Below, in pieces: positions 15,894 through 24,200 of a stretch of DNA of 26,779 bases. How positions within the stretch are numbered: the first letter of the stretch is position 1; every line of letters begins with the position of its first letter. The notes under the pieces are model-generated. The model did no database searches, had not been told where the DNA came from, and saw nothing but the letters and a program-made list of their open reading frames with translations. Origin of the DNA: Planctomycetota bacterium (GTDB lineage: Bacteria; Planctomycetota; PUPC01; JACPCR01). The stretch lies in NCBI GenBank assembly GCA_030740295.1, contig JASLXP010000966.1, positions 1-26,779 on the forward strand, in the 5' to 3' direction. A program made the position numbers and the translations under genes.

Positions 15894-16763
15894 CTATGAC
15901 AACACAGCCTTCATGGCGCGAATGTGTTCGGGCGTCGTGCCGCAGCAGCCACCGATGATGTTGGCGCCGGCGTTAACGAGAGCTTGCACGTGCGAGGCAA
16001 ACCCCTCGATGGTTTGCCTGTAGACCACGTCGCCATTCACCAGTTCGGGCAGGCCGTTGTTTGGCTTAATCCACAGAGGGCTGTCGGTCGCCGAACGCAG
16101 CCTGGAGCAAATCTTCACATAGGTCTCGATACCGGCCCCACAGTTCGCGCCGACGATATCTGCTCCGAGGTCGTTGAGCTTTTCGGCCGCTTGTTCCGGT
16201 GTCACCCCCATCATGGTCGACATACTGTCCGGGCCTGAGTCAAAGCTCATACAGGCCACGACGGGCAGGTCAGTGCAATCCTTCGCGGCCTTGAGTGCAA
16301 GGCGCAGTTCCTCGAGTTCGCTCATGGCCTCGATGGCTATTCCGTCTGCTCCGCCCTCTGCCACGGCCTCCGCCTGGACCCGAAATCCTTCAAGAACCTC
16401 GTCGGCGGAAACATTCCCCATCATCAGCATCTCGCCTGTCGGGCCGATTGAAGCGAAGACCCTGGCATCCATGCCGGCAGCTTCTTTCACCACACGCACA
16501 CCCTCTCGATTCAGCAACGAGATGCGCTCCTCCTGGTTGTGGCCCCTCAAACGAAAAGGATTCCCGCCGAATGTATTCGTCAGCACCACCTGGCTGCCCG
16601 CTTCGATGTACCTGCGAACAAGCCGATGGATTCTGTCCGGGTGATCGACATTCCAGACTTCCGGACATTCGCCACGCGACAATCCCATCTGGTGCAACTG
16701 AGTGCCCCACGCGCCGTCGGCGAGCAGTACACTGTCTCCAAGTTCGTCAATTTTGAATGCCAT
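15894..16763 (-). CDS. Homocysteine S-methyltransferase-domain protein
   Basis: A 289-residue TIM-barrel protein of the Pfam S-methyl_trans family (BHMT, MmuM and the N-terminal module of MetH). It opens with LLADGAWGTQLHQMG, has VVLTNTFGGNPFRL, and carries the zinc-thiolate ligands as GANCGAG (C208) and GGCCGTTPEH (C273, C274). These residues bind zinc and activate homocysteine. No folate- or cobalamin-binding domain is attached, so the methyl donor may be a methylated amino acid, a betaine or a separate corrinoid protein; none is encoded nearby. The ATG at 16763 gives the complete N-terminus; the ribosome-binding site is poor (AGGG close to the start). The gap to the DUF6807 gene is 165 bp, so co-transcription is possible but not shown. 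Confidence 0.9.
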   Translation of the reverse strand: MAFKIDELGDSVLLADGAWGTQLHQMGLSRGECPEVWNVDHPDRIHRLVRRYIEAGSQVVLTNTFGGNPFRLRGHNQEERISLLNREGVRVVKEAAGMDARVFASIGPTGEMLMMGNVSADEVLEGFRVQAEAVAEGGADGIAIEAMSELEELRLALKAAKDCTDLPVVACMSFDSGPDSMSTMMGVTPEQAAEKLNDLGADIVGANCGAGIETYVKICSRLRSATDSPLWIKPNNGLPELVNGDVVYRQTIEGFASHVQALVNAGANIIGGCCGTTPEHIRAMKAVLS

Positions 16764-17093
16764 AGCCCTGACTCAGTTACTGTAATAGGTTGCGAAATGT
16801 CATGCCTGCACGGCGACTCCTATCCCCAACACAAGGCATGCCCAATAGGATTTGCCTCCATGGATTCAGGAGTTCTGTTTGCGGACGCCGGGGTAACTCC
16901 TACATCATATAACCAGACCCGAAACCTTTGCGCTCTCTGTCTGGCGGGGGAGCAGAAAATGCACACCGGTCAGCCGATAATTCTCGAAGCGAAGCCACAG
17001 AGTACATGAAGTCTGTAACCCTCACCAGTGGGCAGCGCGTCACCCGCATGCTGCAGCGGCGGGACCATGATCGATAGCAGGAACAGTTCAGAT
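16764..17093. other. Intergenic gap, nothing recognised
   Basis: The gap lies between the divergent homocysteine-methyltransferase-like gene and the possible lipoprotein. I checked both strands for genes and found only short frames without family resemblance. No clear promoter, terminator, S-box or cobalamin riboswitch was recognised. Confidence 0.5.
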
Positions 17094-17651
17094 ATGCGTA
17101 TGTCCCTGACCCCAGTATTTCTCCCTCTGGTTTTCTCGTCTGGTTGCCACCACTGCGCCCGACAAGCCCAATCTCCATTAGTAACTGTCAGAAAGAAAAT
17201 CAACCTGGGCGCCACCAGAGTTGTTTGCTATGAAGTGCAATATCGGGACGGAACTACCGACTCTGACACGTTCATGGATTCTGCAGCATTCGGAAATATG
17301 AATCGGGTGATATGTCGAAGAAATGAAAAGCAGATCGTCTTGTATTTCAATTACAGAGGGGGGACTATTCACCCACCATCAAGGCCAAAGGCTAGTCGGT
17401 CAATGAACAGGTACTTCAAAAAGATATATGCCCGGGCCATGCGTGAGATTGACTTCAAAAGCCTGGAGTGGCGAGACTCTACTCATGAGGCATTACTTCC
17501 GTACACATCAAACGATACCATTCCGACCGTGCGTAAATTGGATCACGCGACGAAGAAACGCTTGTCAGAGAAAGGGACGTTTCCAATTCCACGTCTGAAA
17601 AAAATGAAAATAAACAGAGCATTGTCCAGGCAGCACGGTTTAAGTGGCTGA
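17094..17651 (+). CDS. Hypothetical protein, possible lipoprotein
   Basis: A 185-residue frame from ATG 17094, extendable to 17028, that I cannot assign to a family. It begins MRMSLTPVFLPLVFSSGCHHC: a short hydrophobic stretch and a cysteine preceded by S-S-G, a weak lipobox. A mixed beta-like part follows (VRKKINLGATRVVCYEVQYRDGT), then an 'RRNEKQIVLYFNYRGGTIH' strand, and a strongly basic C-terminal third (DHATKKRLSEKG, RLKKMKINRALSRQ). AGGA lies 11 nt upstream of the start. The stretch 17180-17640 looks more AT-rich than its neighbours, which could mean foreign origin or simply little constraint. A lipoprotein exported with such a basic tail is unusual, so this may be a real orphan gene or a chance frame. 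Confidence 0.42.
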   Translation: MRMSLTPVFLPLVFSSGCHHCARQAQSPLVTVRKKINLGATRVVCYEVQYRDGTTDSDTFMDSAAFGNMNRVICRRNEKQIVLYFNYRGGTIHPPSRPKASRSMNRYFKKIYARAMREIDFKSLEWRDSTHEALLPYTSNDTIPTVRKLDHATKKRLSEKGTFPIPRLKKMKINRALSRQHGLSG

Positions 17652-17710
17652 CAAAGCTCTCAAGCAGACTTGGCAATCCCGATCAAGAGCCCAGAGTTCA
17701 AGTTCGCAGC

Positions 17711-17742
17711 ACTCCAACACTCCATCACTCCATTCCTCCATT
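17711..17742. repeat. Four tandem 8-bp repeats upstream of the URO-D-like gene
   Basis: ACTCCAAC, ACTCCATC, ACTCCATT and CCTCCATT follow each other without gaps and end about 50 nt before the chosen start at 17795 (20 nt before the alternative start at 17762). It is a degenerate pyrimidine-rich microsatellite in the presumed leader or promoter. Confidence 0.75.
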
Positions 17743-17794
17743 AACCATCAACGATATCCCCATGACTCCCATCCGCGAAAAATGGCAAGGCACC

Positions 17795-18874
17795 ATGACC
17801 GACCGTGAGCGTTTTAATCGGCAGATGCATCACGAATCGATCGATCGATGTTTCAATATGGAATTCGGCTACTGGAATGAAAATTTCACCAAGTGGCCAG
17901 TCTTCAAGGACAATGGCATCACGAATAATGGGGAGGCGGACGCCTTCTTCAGCTTCGACCGGGTCCGCGGTGTGGGTGGTCGGGTCTGGATGAATCCGCC
18001 GTTCGAGCACAAGGTGGTGGATGAGACCGAAGACAGAAGAATCATCCAGAATGGTGACGGTCTGCTGGCCGAAGTGCCCAAAGACGGCCACGACACCATC
18101 CCGCACTATCTCAAGTCATCCATCAACGGACCGGACGATTGGAAACGCTGCAAGGAGGAGCGATTCCGCCGCGACGATCCGGCGCGCAAGATCGACATCG
18201 AAGCGCTCAAGCGTGCCCATCCGCCGGAGCGTGATTACCCGCTCTCAATCGGCTGCGGATCGATGCTCGGAAAGGTACGAGACATGCTCACCTTCGAGGG
18301 CATCGCGTACGCCATTTACGATTACCCCGATATGCTCGAGGATATGGTCGAGACCGCGTGCCTGCTGGTTGAAGACGCGCTCGATCAGATCCTGCCGCAC
18401 CTCGAGTTCGATCTCGCCTCCGGCTGGGAAGACATCTGCTTCAAGAACGGCCCCATTGTGTCATTGGATTTCTATACCAATGTGGCCGTCCCCCGATACA
18501 AGCGCATTGGCCAGAAGCTCAAGGAACATGGGATCGATATCTGGTATACCGACTGCGATGGCGATGTCCGGCCCCTGATTCCAGGTTTCCTTGAAGCCGG
18601 CCTGAATACCATGTTCCCGTTCGAGGTTAACTGCAGTGGGCATCCTGCCGAAGTGATCGAAGAATACGGAGGCGAAGTCAAGATCCTCGGCGGCTTCGAC
18701 AAGATGGAAATGCGCAAAGGACGAGAAGCGATCAAGGCGTACATGGAGAGTCTCGTTCCGCTGGTCGAGCGGGGAGGCTTCATCCCATTCTGTGACCACC
18801 GTTGTCCGCCGGATGTCGACCCCGATGACTACATGTACTACATCGATCTCAAGGAGGAAATGTTTGGAATGTAG
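17795..18874 (+). CDS. Uroporphyrinogen decarboxylase-superfamily protein (not HemE)
   Basis: A 359-residue TIM-barrel protein of the URO-D superfamily, which also includes methyltransferases such as MtaA/CmuA. It is not HemE: it lacks MRQAGRY, and the window has a true hemE. It opens with MTDRERFNRQMHHESIDRCFNMEFGYW, usual for the family (given here as residues 1-27). Where methyltransferases have the zinc motif HxCG, this protein has YTDCDGDVRPLIPG. The rest follows a well-spread uncharacterised subgroup: NTMFPFEVN, then KILGGFDKMEMRKG, then GGFIPFCDHRCPPDVDPDDY. Catalysis by cobalamin-linked methyl transfer is therefore uncertain. ATG 17795 (AAGG close upstream) fits the family start; ATG 17762 would add MTPIREKWQGT. 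The hemerythrin-like gene follows after 12 nt. Confidence 0.87.
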   Translation: MTDRERFNRQMHHESIDRCFNMEFGYWNENFTKWPVFKDNGITNNGEADAFFSFDRVRGVGGRVWMNPPFEHKVVDETEDRRIIQNGDGLLAEVPKDGHDTIPHYLKSSINGPDDWKRCKEERFRRDDPARKIDIEALKRAHPPERDYPLSIGCGSMLGKVRDMLTFEGIAYAIYDYPDMLEDMVETACLLVEDALDQILPHLEFDLASGWEDICFKNGPIVSLDFYTNVAVPRYKRIGQKLKEHGIDIWYTDCDGDVRPLIPGFLEAGLNTMFPFEVNCSGHPAEVIEEYGGEVKILGGFDKMEMRKGREAIKAYMESLVPLVERGGFIPFCDHRCPPDVDPDDYMYYIDLKEEMFGM

Positions 18875-18886
18875 TAGAACCAGGCC

Positions 18887-19384
18887 ATGTGCGAGATGAC
18901 CGATTCAACCAACTCCCTTGATCCCCTGATAGACGTTCACGGTGATCTCGACGACCTCATGCTGCAGCATCAGACGGCACTGCTCGACCAAGATATTGCC
19001 AGGGCCCGTGACGCGTTCGAAGAGTTCAGCCGCACCATCCGGAAGCACATCGAAATCGAAGACAGAATGCTGCTCCCGGTATATCAGTCACGTGCCGGCG
19101 AACCGGAAGGCGGTGCAACAGAGCTTTTCACAAGCGAGCACCGAAAAGTGGAAAAGTACATCAGGCAGCTCTCGGATGAGTTGGCCTCTATTGAGCGGGA
19201 GCCCGAGCTGCCCAAGGCCAGGCTCATCAGGCTGATCGAAACCGAAGCACAGCTCAAGAACCTGCTGGAACACCACGACCGCCGCGAGCAGAGGTTTCTT
19301 TATCCGCTGTTGGCAGAGCATACGACGCCAGAGGAGCGAGCAGACATCTGGAAAAGGATCGATACCGTGCAGTCTTCGTCGTAG
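18887..19384 (+). CDS. Hemerythrin HHE-domain protein
   Basis: A 165-residue four-helix protein with the metal-ligand pattern of hemerythrin-like domains: H28 in LMLQHQTALLD, H54 and E58 in IRKHIEIEDRMLLPVY (HxxxE), H85 in SEHRKVEKYI, and H130 with E134 in LEHHDRREQRFLYPLL (a second HxxxE). These residues would hold a di-iron centre, so roles in O2, NO or iron handling, or stress sensing, are possible; the exact one is unknown. No signal peptide or extra domain is present, so it is cytosolic. It starts 12 nt after the URO-D-like gene and is probably in the same transcript. ATG 18887 has AGG very close upstream; ATG 18896 (MTDSTNS) is an equally possible start. Confidence 0.88.
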   Translation: MCEMTDSTNSLDPLIDVHGDLDDLMLQHQTALLDQDIARARDAFEEFSRTIRKHIEIEDRMLLPVYQSRAGEPEGGATELFTSEHRKVEKYIRQLSDELASIEREPELPKARLIRLIETEAQLKNLLEHHDRREQRFLYPLLAEHTTPEERADIWKRIDTVQSSS

Positions 19385-19529
19385 CTCCGGACTTCATCTG
19401 CTCTGCCAGAATGTGCGGATCGAGGCGGGCCTCCAAGCCTCATCTTTGGCGCAAACGAATCCTGCCCGGCGAACACGACACGCCTTCAGGACACCTGGCT
19501 TCTCTCAACAACTTCTGGGGGAGCGCGAG

Positions 19530-19554
19530 ATTCACCAGTCAGTGACTGGTGAAT
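19530..19554. repeat. 25-bp perfect palindrome in a convergent gap
   Basis: ATTCACCAGTCA, a central G, and TGACTGGTGAAT form a perfect 12-bp inverted repeat. It lies between the 3' ends of the hemerythrin-like gene (+) and the oxidoreductase gene (-). In RNA it would fold as a 10-bp stem with a CAGTG loop on either strand, but no T-tract follows on either side. It could be a bidirectional 3'-end hairpin or a binding site for a dimeric protein. Confidence 0.6.
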
Positions 19555-19640
19555 TCGTTGATGGGCCTCTCTTGCCCAGCAGCTCAAGACGGGCTGGGAT
19601 ACCCATCCTGCATTGCCAATGCAGAGCCCGTAATGTGGAG

Positions 19641-20702
19641 TTACTTTTCAATTTCTCTTCGCATCCGGATGTAATCCTCTGCGATCTTCAGATCCTTCAC
19701 CGCGTGGGACGCGGGCGACAACACCGGCCGATCGCCTCGGACCGCCTCCACAAACATTCGAGCCTGATCGGCAAAGGCCCAACCGGTGCCGACGAATGGA
19801 TGCGAGAACACCGGCCCGGTTTCACCCTCGGTCACTATTCGCACCTTGCCTTCCATTTGCTTATGCAGCGGCGCAGCCAGTGATACTTGGGCCTCGGCCT
19901 TTGGAAAGTAAACAGAGAACTCTTCTTCCCAACTGTTCTTGATCGTGCGCGTGTTCATTTCCAGGTTGATCGAAGCGCCGGAATCAGTCTCGCCGATCAG
20001 CAGTTGGCCGTTCTGGGAAACGTGAGTGAGCTTGTAGTCCTCACCCGCGAGGTGTCTGAGAAGATTCACCTGGTGAATCCAGAAATTGATGAAGCCTACA
20101 TACTGATTGCCTTCCTCTGGAGTCATCCACTCGGGCGGAGGCTCGGCCGTTTCATTCTCGTATTCGGGGTAGGACTCGTCTGTGCTGATGGGTGGCTCGA
20201 TACCCCACACCCAGTCGGCCATGGCTGCGTGGCAGCGGACGTACTTCAGGTCGCCGACATCCCCGGATTTTTCCCATTCTTCGATCTGTGATTTCACGTA
20301 ACGCGTGCCGGCGTCCGAACGCTTCATGTAGCCCACGTAATAGAGAAGGCCCTTCTCCTCGGCGAGCTGAACCATCTCCGCCCCCTTATCCGGATGCACG
20401 CAGATCGGCTTCTCGGTGATCACATGCTTGCCCGCATTGAGAATGTCCGGCACGACTGCGTGATGCAGATTGAAGTGCATGACGGCCACCACCGCGTCGA
20501 CCTCTGCGTTGGCCAGCAGCTCTTTGTGATTTGGATACACCTCCCCGATCCCGTAACGGTCGGCCACCTTTCTGGCGAGCTCGGGACGCCCCTCGGCAAG
20601 CGCGACGAGCTCGACGTCCTCAAGCTTTGCATAGTTTGATATGTGTGCGAGCTGTCCCATGAAGCCGCCGCCTACAAATCCAATTTTCACATTCTTTGCC
20701 AT
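19641..20702 (-). CDS. Gfo/Idh/MocA-family NAD(P)-dependent oxidoreductase
   Basis: A 353-residue soluble dehydrogenase. The N-terminal Rossmann domain has GFVGGGFMG (8-16) for the dinucleotide and HVITEKPICV with the conserved EKP (97-99). The C-terminal alpha/beta domain contains NFWIHQVNLLRHL, where H210 is the likely catalytic histidine. Family members oxidise or reduce sugars, inositols or sugar acids; the substrate cannot be told from sequence. No Tat signal is present, unlike many planctomycete members, so it should act in the cytoplasm. The ATG at 20702 has AGGAG 8 nt upstream. It is transcribed divergently from the arsenate reductase gene, and no partner gene follows on its strand within the convergent gap. 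Confidence 0.93.
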   Translation of the reverse strand: MAKNVKIGFVGGGFMGQLAHISNYAKLEDVELVALAEGRPELARKVADRYGIGEVYPNHKELLANAEVDAVVAVMHFNLHHAVVPDILNAGKHVITEKPICVHPDKGAEMVQLAEEKGLLYYVGYMKRSDAGTRYVKSQIEEWEKSGDVGDLKYVRCHAAMADWVWGIEPPISTDESYPEYENETAEPPPEWMTPEEGNQYVGFINFWIHQVNLLRHLAGEDYKLTHVSQNGQLLIGETDSGASINLEMNTRTIKNSWEEEFSVYFPKAEAQVSLAAPLHKQMEGKVRIVTEGETGPVFSHPFVGTGWAFADQARMFVEAVRGDRPVLSPASHAVKDLKIAEDYIRMRREIEK

Positions 20703-20716
20703 GAGCGTTCTCCTGG

Positions 20717-20745
20717 TTGAAAATCCAATACCGCGCTTTTATCAA
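20717..20745 (+). promoter_or_regulatory. Putative promoter of the arsenate reductase gene
   Basis: TTGAAA (20717-20722) and TATCAA (20740-20745) are spaced by 17 nt and lie about 37 nt before the start codon at 20783, inside the short divergent gap. It agrees with the general sigma70 pattern. This is a sequence match only. Confidence 0.38.
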
Positions 20746-20782
20746 AGCCCTACACGTTTCGTCAAAGCTGATCGGAGAAAAC

Positions 20783-21208
20783 ATGGATTCACAGCCCCAG
20801 GGCATACTCGTCCTCTGCACCGGCAATTCCTGCCGTTCGCAGATGGCCGAGGGCATTCTGCGTTACCTGGCTCCCGTCGGTACCCAGGTTTTCAGCGCCG
20901 GAGTCGAGCCAGCCGGATACGTGCACGAATGCGCAATCAAGGCTATGAAGGAGATTGGCCTGGATATCTCCGGCCATCGTTCCAAGAACGTCAGCGAAGT
21001 TCCCACGAAGAATGTCGACCTGGTGCTCACCGTTTGTGGTCACGCGGAAGAGACCTGCCCGGCTTACCTGGACGAGGTGCGTCGCGTTCACTGGCCCCTT
21101 TCCGATCCCGCAAAAGCCGAAGGCTCGGAAGAGGAGATCATGGATGTCTTCCGATGTTCTCGTAACGACGTCGAGAGGCGCTCGAAGGAACTGCTGAGAA
21201 TTGAGTGA
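20783..21208 (+). CDS. arsC: Arsenate reductase, thioredoxin-coupled (LMW-phosphatase fold)
   Basis: A 141-residue protein of the low-molecular-weight tyrosine-phosphatase fold. The P-loop LCTGNSCRSQMAEG carries the nucleophile C12 and the arginine R18. Two further cysteines, C85 and C92 in TVCGHAEETCP, stand in the position of C82/C89 of S. aureus ArsC and form the disulfide relay to thioredoxin. WPLSDPA supplies the general acid aspartate D108. Together these indicate a working arsenate reductase (As(V) to As(III)) rather than a phosphatase. The frame opens at 20717, but I chose ATG 20783 because GGAG lies just upstream and homologues start shortly before the P-loop. No arsR, arsB/acr3 or arsM is adjacent, so efflux would have to be encoded elsewhere. 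Confidence 0.92.
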   Translation: MDSQPQGILVLCTGNSCRSQMAEGILRYLAPVGTQVFSAGVEPAGYVHECAIKAMKEIGLDISGHRSKNVSEVPTKNVDLVLTVCGHAEETCPAYLDEVRRVHWPLSDPAKAEGSEEEIMDVFRCSRNDVERRSKELLRIE

Positions 21209-21278
21209 GAAGGCGCTTGCACCTCCTGCAGCTCGACAAGCCCTGATCGCCTGTCGGGAATGTCTGAGGTCGCATCAA

Positions 21279-24200
21279 TTATTCAACGACTCGGAAGTAT
21301 TTCGTCACAGCCAGGCCGGAGGCCAGGTCGTCCGCCTTGACTGACCATGTGCCGATGCGGTCATTGGAAGCGATGAAGCCTTCTTTTTGCCACGCGCCAT
21401 TTTTTACAGCGAAGGTATCGCTGTATTCGGAAACGGATCCCTGGCTGTCACGGAGGGTGATGCGGATTGGAATCAGGCCATGGATTGGCTTGCCCTCTGC
21501 GTCAAGGATGCGGACGGCGATTCTGAACTTCTCGCCTTTTTTCACCTCCCCTGAAATCTTGACCTCCATCCGGGCGATTTCCTGTGAGAGCAAGGCAAAC
21601 AGCACTCCCGATGCCGGTGCGTAATCGTACTCCCAACTCAGAAGACTCCCTTTTCGTTTCTCATCGATTTTTCTGTGCTGCACCAGGTCGTAGACGGCCT
21701 TGGTTTCGTTTTCGTCTGGCGAAGTGATGGTCCCAGTGATCGGCTCTCCCTGTTCCAGGGCCACGCCGTGTTGGCCGACCTGATCCCCGGCTGAACGCTT
21801 GTCGTTGATGGCAAAGATATAGCGAGTGCCATCCCATTCCCGCTGATTGATAACCAGCCATTCGCTGTCAGCCGTCGGCACTTTTTTCCGCGCTTCGCCG
21901 AATGTCTGCTTCAGCTCGTCCACCGTGTTCCACATCAGAGACAGCCTCTTCTTTGCGTTCACTCCCTGATTATTCCTGACGGATCGCCAAGCCCAATTGG
22001 GGTAGACCATGTGATCCATGTTCGTAGCAAGAACCTTCACATCCGGCACTTTGAAGCCCAGGTTATGGTCTGCGATGACCTCCCCGCCGTTTCGAGCGAA
22101 CTTGTCAATCTTCTCGAATGCGGCGCGGCTGATGACTTCGCAGAAGGGGATGAAGAGCGCTCTGTAATTCGAGAGCTTTCCTTCGGCCACATCCTCTTCG
22201 AAGACGATATCCACAGGAAGACTGGCCCGCAGGAAGGCTTCGTGCCATGCAGCAAAGGCGCTGTATTTTTGCCAGCCGCCGCGGAACTTAGGTGCGAATA
22301 ACTCGTTCGTGTGTGAGACCAGAAAAGCCACCTCCCTCTTCGTGTCCTGCTTCAGATTGGAGAAGACCGGCCCGAGGGGTTTCCACAGTTCTTTGTGGAG
22401 CCGTTTTACACCCTCCCACCGGTCAAGGTTTTCAGGGGCGCGCATCCAACCCGTATTCCAATGGCCGACCGAATAAACCGGCCGGCTCATGGAATGAAGC
22501 AGTCCGAGCCGGATGATGGTGGCCGAGGGACACTCATTCTCCGGACTCATGATGGTGCCTTTCCACAGCACCTGGACGTAGTTGCAGATTTTGTCGTTTC
22601 CCGGTTCGGCAAGAGCCCGAAGGACTTCGAGCTTGTATGGCATGGCAAGCGCGTTTGGCGTGGTGTAAGTCCAATCCCAGGGATTGATGCCGTCGTGCCG
22701 GTCGCGAAAGTAAGGCATACGGACTGCCGGATCGTGAATGGTGATCATGTGTGGGGTCACTTCCTTCACCGCTTTCGCCATGTCGATGGCCATTTCGTTG
22801 AAGCCCTCTCCTTTCAGCCAGAACCATCGATAGAACTTCAGGAGCGGATGGCCATCATCGATCACGCCATTCTCAGCCATTCCCGGCACTTTGGTGTGGG
22901 CCACACCAAACATGCTGGTGGCCAGTTCTGGCGGTGCGCTTCCGTATTCCTTTTTTGCTTTTGCCAATCCTAGCTCGGAGTAATCCGTGTGGTTGTGGTA
23001 CTCGGTTTCCGTGTTGAGATTCATCAACTGATAGGCGGGGTACTGTCCGTATCGCTTGGCAAATGTCTGTGCGAAGTTTATTGAGAATTCGCGCATCCTC
23101 GGGTGATAGGGCAGCGGCAGGCGTGTCCTGTTTCCTTTGCTGTCCTTGCCATAGACTTCTTCTGGAAAGTGTCTGCCGTTGTTGGACTGAAGATTCGTAC
23201 CCGCCAGCATTCCGTATTTCAATGCCAGGTCTAGTGGGTGGAACCGGCCGCTGCCTTTTTTCGACGAGCCCATCCTTTGGGGCCGGGCCTCGTCGGGCAC
23301 GGGCATGCCCCTGTACTGCCAGTCAATTGGCTGGCCCCGCCCGCCGCCGATTCCCATCGTGTGGCCGTGCTCCACGTAGTCCCTGATCGTCTCCTCATCT
23401 CGCGGCATACCCCAGGTGAAATAGTTGAAACGTTCCGGATTCCAGTTGCGTGCAATGCCGAATGGAAAGACTTCGTCCCTGACCAGCCCCTCTCTCGGTA
23501 TGGTGACTCTTGTGCGCAGGACATATTCACCTCGCTTTACATGATGGGTGTTTATCCGGAACGGAATCGGCTTCGTCTCGCCCGGTTTCAAAAGAGAGAA
23601 TTCTCTCGTGATGGAGGGAAAGATGGCCCCCTCATCTTCAGACCAGTCCTTTCCCTGTTCGCTGCTGACCTGCTCTGAAAACTCGACCTGGACATAGACC
23701 TTTTCAAAAGGTTTCTCGCTGGTGTTCTCCACCTTGAAAGGGATGGTCATTTCACCGGTGTCCCGCAGGAAATAGCGAGGCGCCATTTCAGAGGTGAACT
23801 TCAAGTGGCGAAGGAAGCGCGATTTTTTTCCTTCTGAAACGACTCGGGTGACCTTGATGTTGTCGAGCAGCACCTTGCGGCCCATCTCGCCGATCGCCAT
23901 CGGCCCAGACTCAAAATCACCAACGTAAGCATCCACCACCGGCTGTCCGTTCAGGTACCCAACCAGGAAATCGCCCGACACGGTGACCGACATGTTGAAA
24001 GGAAGTTTGTCCAGCTTATGGCCATCGGATTTGGAGATGACATAGCGGATGCCATCCTTGCATCGCACTAACCGCATGCTGTCACCCTTGGAGCTCAGCC
24101 ACTCGAGGGCGTAATAGTTTTTCGGATTCTGAAAACGAACGGCCAGGTAGACAGAACCAGCGCCGTCCATCTCCTCCGCCACGTCAGCGCTGACTCTGTA

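Noticed and set aside
16900..17215. Minus-strand frames opposite the possible lipoprotein
   Set aside because: Short, without ribosome-binding sites or family resemblance.
20783..21208. An ars operon around arsC
   Set aside because: No arsenic regulator or transporter gene is present in the window; the neighbours are a sugar-type oxidoreductase and a hydrolase-like gene.
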